From Sulfobacillus thermosulfidooxidans (GTDB taxonomy: Bacteria; Bacillota; Sulfobacillia; Sulfobacillales; Sulfobacillaceae), in contig NZ_LGRO01000001.1 of the NCBI RefSeq assembly GCF_001280565.1, positions 1,302,001-1,366,000 of the forward strand: DNA of 64,000 nucleotides. The letters run 5' to 3'. The notes under the pieces are model-generated. The model was given only the letters and a program-made list of their open reading frames with translations. It ran no database searches and was not told where the DNA came from. Numbering within the stretch: position 1 is the stretch's first letter; each line of letters starts with the position of its first letter. Of this stretch, positions 18,882 to 27,586 are shown one piece after another. A program made the translations under genes and the position numbers.

Positions 18882-21479
18882 ATGAATGATGAATTCTATT
18901 TGGCCAATGAATGGAACGTGGTGTTTCGGCACAATATTTCTTCGCGAAATGCCGAATATACGACCACCGACGATTTAGCGCTTTCTCCCGTGATAAGTCA
19001 GTATCTCCGGGAAAACTTTTCTCAAGGGATATACTTGCATCAACACGATGCAATATGGGCTGCAGTGATTAAAAAACAGCATTTGTGTTTGGCCACGGGA
19101 ACTGCTTCTGGTAAAACCCTCCCTTTCATGATAACCGCCATGAACATTTTATCATTGGATCCCAAGGCAAAGATTCTCGCGCTATATCCGACCAAGGCAT
19201 TGGGTTACGAACAAGAACAACGATGGCGGGAATCACTACAGCGATCGGGGCTGCCAATTCAGGTAGGGCGTATCGATGGCGACATTCCGAGCGCACGGCG
19301 TCTAGAAATTCTCGTTACGAGCCATATTCTCGTTGCCACCCCGGATGTTATTCACACATGGATGCTTGCCACTCTTGACAACCGCAAGGTTAGAAACTTT
19401 ATTCACTGCCTGAAATTTGTCATTGTTGATGAAGTCCATTCGTTTACGGGAGTTTTTGGGTCTAATTCTGCCTATCTCTTTAGGCGTCTCCACCATGCCG
19501 CGCATATACTCGGCAGCGATTTTCAATATATGGCCGCATCAGCTACCATTGCGAACCCCGAAGAACATCTGTACAAATTATTTGGTGTTCCTTTTGAAAT
19601 CATTGATCAGGATTTTTCCCCCAAGCACGATGTTCAAATCGAAATGGTTATTCCCCCGAACGGCGACTTTTTAACACAAGTGGTTAGTTTGTTATCTCAT
19701 CTGACATCATCCCGCGAGCGATTTATCGCCTTTGTAGATAGCCGCAAGCAGACTGAACAAATCGCCACGATTATGTCTCGGATGGCCAATAACAATTTAG
19801 ATAATGTCCCGTATATCCGGCGATTGGAAACCCTAGATGTCCTTCCCTATCGAGCAGGTTATGAGGAATATGACCGAACCCAGATTCAAGAACGGCTCAC
19901 ATCAGGAAATCTTATTGGTGTGGTCAGTACCAGCGCCCTTGAGTTGGGACTAGATATACCGGCACTTTCAACTGGTGTTTTGGTTGGGGTACCAAATTCC
20001 GCGACGAGCTTCCAGCAACGAATTGGCCGTATCGGACGGCACGCACCCGGTCGAGTCATCGTTATTAAATCCGGAAATCCTTTAGATGACGTGGTTTTCC
20101 GTCATCCCAAGTCCTTATTTTCTCGCCCGTTGTCAGAAGGGGCTCTTTACTTAGAAAATCGGCGGATTCAATATATCCACGCCTTAGCCTTGGCTCGACA
20201 AGGAGGAGAACACGACCTAGCTATTGGGATTAGAGAAGACCAAGAAATTGAGTTAGAATCTTCCATTGATTGGCCCCAAGGATTTTCAGAGATTGTTCAG
20301 GATGAACGCACAGGAACGATCCCGGTAGAGTTTCAGACCATGAAAGAACATGGTGGAGATCGGCCTAACCTGGCCTATGCATTGCGAGACGTTGACCTGC
20401 AATTTAAGGTGATATTAAATAATAATCCGCACGATAGTCTGGGCGCTTTATCTTACGGACAAGTTTTACGGGAAGCATATCCCGGCGCGGTTTACTATTA
20501 CGCGACCGCACCGTACCGCGTCACGCGTGTAGACACGGTTCGCCGTCTGATTACGGTTCGCCCAGAAAAGCACTATACCACTTCGCCTTCATCGCTACCG
20601 ACTCAGATTTACCCAAATTTAACCGAAGGCAATGTTCATCAAGCTTTCCTACACGGCGATCTGATAAGCATTGAGTGTAATCTGCAAATTCATAACGTCG
20701 TGGTTGGTTTTACTGAGCGGCGCGGCCGGGCAGAAAGCCATCATGCCTATCCTTTACCATTAGGAGGCTCTATTCAATTTCGCAGCCCCAGATTTTACCG
20801 ATATTATTTTTCGTCCGGGGTTATTTTCAACCACCCAGAACTGCGGAATCTAGACAATGCAAAGCTAGACTCTCTAGCATCTTTATTATTCGAAGGGTTT
20901 TTAATGACTATTCCTTTTGAACGACAAGATATCGGATACGGATCCGGTCGTCATCGGCGGGAAGCGAACCGCATTGGATTGAATGATCGATTTATAGCGC
21001 TCTTTGATCAAACCTATGGAAGCCTTCGTTTAAGTAGCCGTCTTATGGATACTGACGTTTTCGGTAAATTGCTGGAAAACTGTGTAGCGATTATCGAGAC
21101 GGACTACGACGGATTATATCCTCAGGATCTTCTTGGCCTCGTGGATTTGTTCTATAAAGAGTTCTTAAAGCCCCGTCAAAAGTATTCACCATACGCCCAA
21201 AATACGTTGCTGCTAGATAATGAACCAAACCGGATCCGGGTGATTGCGCCTGGCAGCATGGGGCTCGCACTTGGTAAATCAAACCAGGAAGTGATCATTC
21301 AGGATATTTTCTTTCATCCCTTAAAAAAGTTATCCTATCGTGTCGACTATCCCAACGATCCGCCAAATCATCTCAACCCACCGGACATAATCTGGTCCTT
21401 TGACGAGGTTATCCCCATTGATGGAATATCCGAGTTTGTATACTACGACATGAATACCGGGCAAGTGATAAAAATATGA
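18882..21479 (+). CDS. Superfamily 2 DEAD/DEAH helicase, YprA/Hrq1-like, without the usual C-terminal cysteine cluster
   Basis: 865 residues with a full set of helicase motifs: I ATGTASGKT (71-79), Ia YPTKALGYEQEQR, Ib VATPDVI, II VDEVH (182-186), III SATIANP (220-226), IV FVDSRKQTEQ, V TSALELGLDIPALS (about 350) and VI QQRIGRIGRH (about 378-388). The ELGLDI and QQRIGRIGRH style is that of the YprA/MrfA/Hrq1 group of DNA helicases. In that group a C-terminal domain carries four cysteines; here the last 300 residues have only about one. It has no nuclease or repair partner beside it and lies between two ~0.9-kb decayed stretches. A repair or defence role is possible but not shown. Confidence 0.8.
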   Translation: MNDEFYLANEWNVVFRHNISSRNAEYTTTDDLALSPVISQYLRENFSQGIYLHQHDAIWAAVIKKQHLCLATGTASGKTLPFMITAMNILSLDPKAKILALYPTKALGYEQEQRWRESLQRSGLPIQVGRIDGDIPSARRLEILVTSHILVATPDVIHTWMLATLDNRKVRNFIHCLKFVIVDEVHSFTGVFGSNSAYLFRRLHHAAHILGSDFQYMAASATIANPEEHLYKLFGVPFEIIDQDFSPKHDVQIEMVIPPNGDFLTQVVSLLSHLTSSRERFIAFVDSRKQTEQIATIMSRMANNNLDNVPYIRRLETLDVLPYRAGYEEYDRTQIQERLTSGNLIGVVSTSALELGLDIPALSTGVLVGVPNSATSFQQRIGRIGRHAPGRVIVIKSGNPLDDVVFRHPKSLFSRPLSEGALYLENRRIQYIHALALARQGGEHDLAIGIREDQEIELESSIDWPQGFSEIVQDERTGTIPVEFQTMKEHGGDRPNLAYALRDVDLQFKVILNNNPHDSLGALSYGQVLREAYPGAVYYYATAPYRVTRVDTVRRLITVRPEKHYTTSPSSLPTQIYPNLTEGNVHQAFLHGDLISIECNLQIHNVVVGFTERRGRAESHHAYPLPLGGSIQFRSPRFYRYYFSSGVIFNHPELRNLDNAKLDSLASLLFEGFLMTIPFERQDIGYGSGRHRREANRIGLNDRFIALFDQTYGSLRLSSRLMDTDVFGKLLENCVAIIETDYDGLYPQDLLGLVDLFYKEFLKPRQKYSPYAQNTLLLDNEPNRIRVIAPGSMGLALGKSNQEVIIQDIFFHPLKKLSYRVDYPNDPPNHLNPPDIIWSFDEVIPIDGISEFVYYDMNTGQVIKI

Positions 21480-22420
21480 ATCCCCGGGATTGATTCGGAA
21501 GCACTTTCAGCGGACCATAGGAGGCGAGGCGCAGAAGGCCTTGTGAAGTTGGTTAGCCATATGAAAAAGACGCCGGTTGGTGCCGCCTAGACGCTCGGGT
21601 TGTCCATCGCCGACAGTAATGACCCCGTATACTAGTTGCAACGATCTCCACAATGGAGGGAAATATCCATGACAACCCAGAAATGTGAAGCACTCAAAGA
21701 CTCTCGTACACACATGTCCATGAGTTTCGGGTCAGAGAGTTCAGCAGACCTCAATCATATGGTCCCCGCGGACTCAGTGCGAAACAACTGCACCTTGGTA
21801 ATCGCAAACTCCGAGAAATAAACGCGTCCGAGTCGGAGACCGCTTGGCTTATTATCAGCCGCCCATTGCCGCCGAATTCACCGCTACTCTCGAGGTGTGG
21901 ATTGGCCCTGGTTTCGATTCCGCAAAATATGGGCCTTGACGATCTCGTTTACGCTAAGACGATTACGTCCCTGACAGCCCTGCAGGCTAGGGTTCCTGTA
22001 TGCCGACAGGGCCAACACAACGGCTCGCCCCAACAGGAGTGTAGTGGTTCTGATGAAGAGCTCAAAGGAAGGACGCCTGTCTCCCGCTTCGGGGGTCAAA
22101 ACCGGTCTTGACAATGGGGGGGCCACCTTACCCAGCCGTTTCGTAAGTTCTTCTTTGTCCTCCGCCGGACCATGATTTCCGGCGATTCATAAGCCCAGTG
22201 GATATGGCCCCTAGGAACTCTTAGTGTAAGTCACCTGCCATCAACGACCGGCTCTCTCGAGCAATCACTTGGATATAATAGGGCTTCGGTAGATCCTGCT
22301 GGGCTCGTTATGCACTACCATACATAGTGACTTTTTCCTCAACTCAGTTCCAACACTGTCATGTAACCCGACGTGCTCCTAAGGCGTTATATTCAACAGA
22401 AGACAGAGGAGGAGAAAGAC
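21480..22420. other. About 940 bp without a supportable gene
   Basis: Overlapping short frames occur on both strands (for example 21507-21713 minus, 21866-22111 plus, 21884-22126 minus). None has a start signal plus a recognisable product, and frames with protein-like composition are interrupted. The last ~50 bases hold the leader of the lipoprotein gene. Probably decayed coding or mobile DNA; I could not identify the source. Confidence 0.45.
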
Positions 22421-23425
22421 ATGAAACGACGATCGTTATACATCCCAGGTAGTGCTTTGGCACTCCTCTCGCTAACGGGTTGTGGTTTGTCAGGAGCAGC
22501 CCAAATCACACCGACCCACAATGGCAGTTATAATATTTCCGGTACCGTAACCACTTCAGGCGGGAACCAAACACAGCATAGTGCCCCCGAGACGAGTTCC
22601 CCATCCAATGCCTCCGCACAAAATGCAAACAATTCTCAAGTATCATCTCCGCCATCATCTGGGACATTTTCCGCCACCTCGAGCATCAACTCTCCATTCA
22701 ATCCTGTGGTGCAACAAGCTATGGGTGACATCAAGAATTTTACAGCGCTACCCTTGGAGGCCCCCGAGATTATTCCACCTTCGATCTACCATTTCGCTGG
22801 CGGTTATTTAACGGCTTTGACATCAACCGGACCGAATCACTGGACGGTGCATTTACGGGACACGACCCAACAAGAGCCTGTCAATTCGCCAAATATCGGG
22901 CAGGTTTTAAGTTCCCTGCCGAATGTCGGATCCTTTGGCATTCGGCAATTAGCCAGTAATCAAGTGGGCACCCCATCACTCGATATGACGACTTTACGCC
23001 AATTTAATCCTCTTTGGCGTCCCAATCAAAGCATTCTGAATGCAACCAGCAAGGAACACATCATTGTCGGAGGAGGCAATGCGGCCTTAGGAGCCGTCGC
23101 TTATGGATTTCATGGCACTTTTAATGATGCCAAATTGACATGGCAAGAAGGTGATTGGACGATCGAAATCACTGGTGGAAGTCCACGCTACGAACAGGAC
23201 ATAGCGTTTAAGCTGGTCAATTACTTGCACGCCCATTATCTTCCCCCATTTCCCGGTCTCATTATGATTGATGTGATTAACCAAGGTCCTCAGGGCAACA
23301 CAACGGCCGTTACACATATGGACTGGATCGATGGACGCTATTTAATGCATATTGACGCCCGAATTCCATCGTTTCAAAATCCGGTCGATACGGCTAAAAT
23401 GGCCGTTTCATGGAATCATTATTAA
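22421..23425 (+). CDS. Lipoprotein of unknown function with Ser/Thr/Asn-rich linker
   Basis: About 334 residues. The ATG at 22421 follows AGAGGAGGAG by 6 bases; the frame runs back to 22373 without a better start. The signal ends in the lipobox LTGC, so the protein is anchored outside the membrane. Residues about 30-95 are a low-complexity linker rich in Ser, Thr, Asn and Pro. The folded part has a Gly-rich GGGNAALGAVAYGF segment and a C-terminal region rich in aromatic residues (WTIEITGGSPRY, MDWIDGRYLMHIDARI). I do not recognise the family. Confidence 0.75.
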   Translation: MKRRSLYIPGSALALLSLTGCGLSGAAQITPTHNGSYNISGTVTTSGGNQTQHSAPETSSPSNASAQNANNSQVSSPPSSGTFSATSSINSPFNPVVQQAMGDIKNFTALPLEAPEIIPPSIYHFAGGYLTALTSTGPNHWTVHLRDTTQQEPVNSPNIGQVLSSLPNVGSFGIRQLASNQVGTPSLDMTTLRQFNPLWRPNQSILNATSKEHIIVGGGNAALGAVAYGFHGTFNDAKLTWQEGDWTIEITGGSPRYEQDIAFKLVNYLHAHYLPPFPGLIMIDVINQGPQGNTTAVTHMDWIDGRYLMHIDARIPSFQNPVDTAKMAVSWNHY

Positions 23426-23491
23426 GATTTCACAGCTTTAAATTTTGTATAATCAACTCAAGCTAGCCAACAAGGGTCTTGGGAGGAAATT

Positions 23492-24142
23492 GTGGATACT
23501 GAAGAAATTTGGGTGACGCCTCGACATGGTGCTGAACTTGTTCATTGTTCACCAAAGATTGTAGAAAATCTCATGGCAGAAGGAGTATTGCCCATTCGGC
23601 TAGTCACTAATCCTCACGGGTCACAGTATGCGCCCATGCGTTTAATTCCCCTCAACCAATTAATTTCTTGGCTTCATACTCATCCCAATGCGCTTTACGC
23701 ACGTTCCACAGTTCGAACAGGTCCGGCAACACGTCTCAGGGATGTTGCCGAGCGTCTCCGATTATTGGATGATCAACGACCTTGGATTACTTTATTGCTC
23801 ATCTTACTCCATTGGGAAGGAGATTCTCAGCAAATACACGATTCTTTAGATCAGCTTCTTCCCCTTTTGTGGGATTTAACACCCGTGAGCGAACGGAAAA
23901 TCCGAATGAGTCTCAATGGTCCCCTCATTTATTTTAGCTTTCCGCACATTGGTTATGCCCAGTTTGTGCACGACTGGCAACCACAAGAGGTGTCCATGGA
24001 TTCTGACTCTCAACCAGCAAACACCGAAGGACAATATTATGATCGGTACGTGTCCCAGCGTGAACCCGCCCGCTATCCGCCAGCGTTAATTTTAAGAGAC
24101 CTCCAATCGGCTATAAATCAGTTGCAGCCCCGGTGGTTTTAA
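23492..24142 (+). CDS. Hypothetical protein, possible N-terminal helix-turn-helix
   Basis: 216 residues, start GTG 23492 behind GGGAGG (spacing about 5). The first 60 residues (VTPRHGAELVHCSPKIVENL, then MAEGVLPIRL) read like an excisionase/MerR-type winged-helix opening, in which a short helix pair meets a wing. The rest is helical and leucine-rich (RLRDVAERLRLLDDQRPWIT) with no motif I know. TATAAT at 23448-23453 is a likely -10 box. It lies between the lipoprotein and the convergent pirin gene. Function unknown. Confidence 0.65.
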   Translation: MDTEEIWVTPRHGAELVHCSPKIVENLMAEGVLPIRLVTNPHGSQYAPMRLIPLNQLISWLHTHPNALYARSTVRTGPATRLRDVAERLRLLDDQRPWITLLLILLHWEGDSQQIHDSLDQLLPLLWDLTPVSERKIRMSLNGPLIYFSFPHIGYAQFVHDWQPQEVSMDSDSQPANTEGQYYDRYVSQREPARYPPALILRDLQSAINQLQPRWF

Positions 24143-24177
24143 CCGATACCATTCGTTTCTCACGGACTCGACAAGTG

Positions 24178-25182
24178 CTAGAACTCGTTAGGGGAGGAAC
24201 TATCACCGTCCAAGAGATTCGCTGCCGGAATATGTCCCATCCGTCCCGATTGGAAATCCTCGATCGCTTGTAGAATTTCGGCCCGAGTATTCATCACAAA
24301 GGGTCCATAAGAAAAAATGGGCTCACGAATTGGCACTCCCCCAAGTGCCAAGATTTCAAGTCGCGGGCTCTTTGCACTTTGTATCTTATCGGCTCGCACT
24401 TGTACAACATCACCCGCCCCAAAGACCACCGCTTCCCCTTCCTTGATGGGGACGTCCCCTTCCCCCGCAGTTCCCTGTCCTGAGAGGGCGTAAACTATCG
24501 CACTAAATCCCGTCGGCCACAAGACCCGAAGTTGCGCACCAGGCTGAAGGCTAATGTGAGCATAGGTAATCGGCGTGCGTGTTTTACCTGGGCCTTGATA
24601 GCCGCCTAATTCTCCAGCAATGAGACGGATAATGGCGGTGCCATCGTGAGACGTCAATAAGCGTACGGCGTCGGCTTCAATACTCTGATATTGGGGTGGT
24701 ATCATTTTCAGTTTTCTCGGCAAATTTACCCAAAGCTGCACACCATGAAAGAGGCCGCCTTTTTGGACTAAATCCTCTGGAGGCATTTCATCATGTAAAA
24801 TTCCACTGCCAGCCGTCATCCATTGTGTTGCTCCATTGGTAATGAGTCCCCCACCGCCATGAGAGTCGCGGTGCCGAAACGCACCATCTAAGATGTAGGT
24901 GACGGTTTCAAAACCGCGATGAGGATGCCACGGTGCGCCTTTAGCCTCCCCAGGCGCGTATTCTACAGCTCCCATGTGGTCCAGTAAAAGAAACGGATCA
25001 CTCATGGTAAAAGGAATGTCACGAGAAGGGAACGGCCTTCTCACAGGAAATCCAGCTCCCTCTAAAAGGCTAGGTGCAGTTGTGTGGACAATCACGGGTT
25101 TGGTTCTTCCTATGACATCTGGTTCTTCAAGACGAGGCAACAACAAAATATTGTCTGGTTCTACTGCTGGCATGCCGATCAA
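24178..25182 (-). CDS. Pirin family protein
   Basis: 334 residues with two cupin domains. The N-terminal cupin has the metal-binding pattern HPHRGFETVTYILDG followed by HRDSHGG and a second histidine in FHGVQLWVNLP, so an iron site is likely. The C-terminal segment FVMNTRAEILQAIEDFQSGR, then MGHI, is the usual pirin ending. Bacterial pirins include quercetinase-type dioxygenases and redox-linked regulators; which applies here is unknown. The start is either TTG 25182 or ATG 25173; the AAGGA site lies too close to the first and rather far from the second. Confidence 0.88.
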   Translation of the reverse strand: MIGMPAVEPDNILLLPRLEEPDVIGRTKPVIVHTTAPSLLEGAGFPVRRPFPSRDIPFTMSDPFLLLDHMGAVEYAPGEAKGAPWHPHRGFETVTYILDGAFRHRDSHGGGGLITNGATQWMTAGSGILHDEMPPEDLVQKGGLFHGVQLWVNLPRKLKMIPPQYQSIEADAVRLLTSHDGTAIIRLIAGELGGYQGPGKTRTPITYAHISLQPGAQLRVLWPTGFSAIVYALSGQGTAGEGDVPIKEGEAVVFGAGDVVQVRADKIQSAKSPRLEILALGGVPIREPIFSYGPFVMNTRAEILQAIEDFQSGRMGHIPAANLLDGDSSSPNEF

Positions 25183-25877
25183 GCTTCCTTTCGCTCTTCC
25201 TGTCTAACTCCTATTATAGACCAAAGAGCCAAACACTCCTCGAGCGAAGCCATTGGGTTTGTCTCAATCACAGGCGAAGCACTGGAGAAATATTTTCCAT
25301 TCCACCGAGGAGACTAGCCCAAGAGGACCCCCATTTCACCAATTGATCGGCCCGATGGGTTATAGACTCCTCCCCTTTCCAGATCCAAACGCGGCGGACG
25401 GGGGAAATGCCAAAAACTTTCAAAGTCACTTCGAACCCGCCACGTAAGCCGAGAAATAGCGAGGGAAAATTATATCCCACGACACTTCTCACCATTTGGG
25501 CCCCAAATCTGAGAATTAGCACCCGAAGAAATAACACGCGGTCACGGAATGGACCATATTCGTTCTTTTGCCGGTGCCACCAGGCCGCTGACCCAGTTCG
25601 GCCACGGTCAGTGAAATCCATTGGCCGGCAATACCCAGATGATCATTTAATGCAAAACGCATCATCTTGGATTCAAAGGTTACTACCTGATGGCTAGAAG
25701 GCCCCTAGGCGGTCCTCGTTTTCCAGTGATATCCTTTCCTTAGCCCCAGCTTGACCGTAAAGAAACTTCTCGTCCCACCACGCGTAACGGGTAATCTTCG
25801 TTTTGCCGCGCAAGTCAATAACCCCATTTGCCGTTCTCCCCTTGCTGCCGTTAATTTCACTCTCTTCGGTCCTTTGG
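25183..25877. other. 695 bp of probably decayed coding DNA
   Basis: On the minus strand, protein-like stretches occur in changing frames. One open frame near 25870-25690 reads VIDLRGKTKITRYAWWDEKF, another near 25650-25540 reads FALNDHLGIAGQWISLTVAE, and a third frame spans 25268-25621. No frame is open throughout and I do not recognise the family. It lies directly behind the 3' end of the glyoxylate operon. Confidence 0.4.
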
Positions 25878-26768
25878 TTAACTGATATCGATGTTCGCTC
25901 GCCGCGCCAGTTCGTAAATTAAGATGGAGTGATCCTGTTCACCCCAGCCCTGCGCCAACACGCTGTTCATCATATCGTGGACCATAGCGGTCACAGGAAC
26001 CGACACTTCCAGCTGCTGAGCAGCCTCCAGAGCAATGGTTAAATCCTTGCGGTGCAGCCGAATTCGAAACCCGGGTTCGAACCGCCCCTCCAACGCCCGT
26101 TGACCGTGGACGTCCAAGACCCGGCTTTGAGCAAATCCGCCCAACAAGGCTTGGCGCACGCGGGAAGGATCCACACCGGACTTTTTAGCCAAAACCAGCG
26201 CCTCCCCGACCGCCTCAATCGTTAAAGCCACCACAATCTGGTTACACGCTTTGGTGACCTGCCCGGCACCAGCATCTCCGACGTGCACAATATTTTTCCC
26301 CATGGCTTGAAATATCGGTCGCGCCCGTTCGAACGCATCGACACTCCCGCCCACCATAATGGACAATGTCCCCGCTTTGGCCCCGACATCCCCGCCTGAG
26401 ACAGGTGCGTCCAGACTGTCGGCACCGCGTTCCACGGCCGCCTGATGGATTTTGCGGGCAATTGCCGGGCTGACCGTCGACATGTCAATTAGAAGATGGC
26501 CGGGCCGAACGCGGTTAAACACGCCGTCCACCCCAAAATAGACGGATTCTACATCCGGGGTGTCAGGCAACATGGTGATAACAACGTCACTAGCATCGGC
26601 GGTAGCTGCTGGGCTGTCGGCAGCCACCGCGCCTTCGGCTACCAGGGATGTCTCTTTATTACGTGTTCGGTTGTATACCGTGAGCGGAAATCCCGCCCGT
26701 AGCAAATTCATGGCCATTGGGCCGCCCATAATCCCGAGTCCTATAAACCCTATTCGCGTTTCTGCCAT
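25878..26768 (-). CDS. glxR: 2-hydroxy-3-oxopropionate (tartronate semialdehyde) reductase
   Basis: 296 residues of the beta-hydroxyacid dehydrogenase family. The NAD(P)-binding GLGIMGGPMA is at residues about 10-19, the substrate signature DAPVSGGDVGAKAGTLSIM near 120, and the catalytic lysine in GQVTKACNQIV near 170. It should reduce tartronate semialdehyde to D-glycerate. ATG 26768 follows AAGGAGCG by about 5 bases; the upstream extension to 26819 overlaps hyi and is rejected. It is the last gene of gcl-hyi-glxR, with 11 bases to hyi. L-threonate dehydrogenases belong to the same family, so the call rests partly on the operon. Confidence 0.9.
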   Translation of the reverse strand: MAETRIGFIGLGIMGGPMAMNLLRAGFPLTVYNRTRNKETSLVAEGAVAADSPAATADASDVVITMLPDTPDVESVYFGVDGVFNRVRPGHLLIDMSTVSPAIARKIHQAAVERGADSLDAPVSGGDVGAKAGTLSIMVGGSVDAFERARPIFQAMGKNIVHVGDAGAGQVTKACNQIVVALTIEAVGEALVLAKKSGVDPSRVRQALLGGFAQSRVLDVHGQRALEGRFEPGFRIRLHRKDLTIALEAAQQLEVSVPVTAMVHDMMNSVLAQGWGEQDHSILIYELARRANIDIS

Positions 26769-26779
26769 ATTTTCGCTCC

Positions 26780-27574
26780 TTACCCGGCAAATTGTCCGTT
26801 TTGATAAAGCCGCCACCACTCTAGACTGTCCTCGGTGCGTCCTGGTGGAATATACTCCAAGCCGATGTACCCGGTATATCCGGCCTCGTCCAGGGCCGAA
26901 AAAATCCGGCCGTAATTTAACTCACCCGTTCCCGGCTGATGTCGGCCCGGATTGTCGGCAATTTGGACGTGTCCGATATGGTCCCTTAATGTCCGAAACG
27001 TTCCGATAATCTCTCCTTGCGTCCGTTGCAGATGATAGATGTCATATTGAATCTCAACGTTGGGCCGGCCAACCTCCCGAATCAAATCGACCACATCTGA
27101 GGTCCGGTTGAGAAAAAATCCCGGAATATCGTACGGATTGACTGGTTCCAGCATCAGCGTAAGATGGGCTTTGCCGAGCTCGTCCGCAGCATAGCGCACG
27201 TTGTCCCGCAACACCGCCCACGCCTCGTCTTTCGGCAAATCATCCGGCCGGCGGCCCGCTAGACAATTTAATCGTGGCACATCCAGCTCAGTTGCATAAC
27301 GGATGGCCTCCGCCACCCCCTCACGAAATTCCGCACGGCGCTCTGGCAAAATCGCTATGCCCCGTTCCCCATGTTCCCAGTCCCCGGAGGGCAAGTTAAA
27401 CAGCGCAATGGTCAATGCCGCATCTTGCGCAGCTGTTTTAACTGCCTCCAGCCCGTCCGCATAGGGGAACAAAAATTCCACCGCATCAAATCCGGACGCC
27501 CGGGCCCGGCCAAACCGTTCCAAAAACGGAACATCGGTATATAACATTGTTAAATTCGCGGCAAATTTCAGCAT
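26780..27574 (-). CDS. hyi: Hydroxypyruvate isomerase
   Basis: 264 residues with the TIM-barrel fold of the xylose-isomerase-like family: an opening FAANLTMLYTDVPFLERF, NCLAGRRPDD, the acidic metal ligand in LMLEPVNPYDIPGFF, DIYHLQRTQGEI, HVQIADNPGRHQPGTGEL and the last ligand in YIGLEYIP. It interconverts hydroxypyruvate and tartronate semialdehyde. AAGGAGAG precedes the ATG. Gaps of 12 and 11 bases separate it from gcl and glxR, so the three genes form one operon. The related 2-oxo-tetronate isomerase OtnI is in the same family, but the gcl neighbour favours Hyi. Confidence 0.92.
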   Translation of the reverse strand: MLKFAANLTMLYTDVPFLERFGRARASGFDAVEFLFPYADGLEAVKTAAQDAALTIALFNLPSGDWEHGERGIAILPERRAEFREGVAEAIRYATELDVPRLNCLAGRRPDDLPKDEAWAVLRDNVRYAADELGKAHLTLMLEPVNPYDIPGFFLNRTSDVVDLIREVGRPNVEIQYDIYHLQRTQGEIIGTFRTLRDHIGHVQIADNPGRHQPGTGELNYGRIFSALDEAGYTGYIGLEYIPPGRTEDSLEWWRLYQNGQFAG

Positions 27575-27586
27575 ATTGTCCTCTCC

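Noticed and set aside
21507-22126. Possible transposase remnant after the helicase
   Set aside because: Segments such as GDGQPERLGGTNRRLFHM looked transposase-like, but no catalytic motif or terminal repeat could be found.
25878-27574. hyi and glxR as part of a tetronate (OtnI/LtnD) route with the DUF1537 kinase
   Set aside because: Both belong to families shared with tetronate enzymes, but they are locked in an operon with gcl, and the kinase lies 7 kb away on the other strand. Kept only as an alternative.
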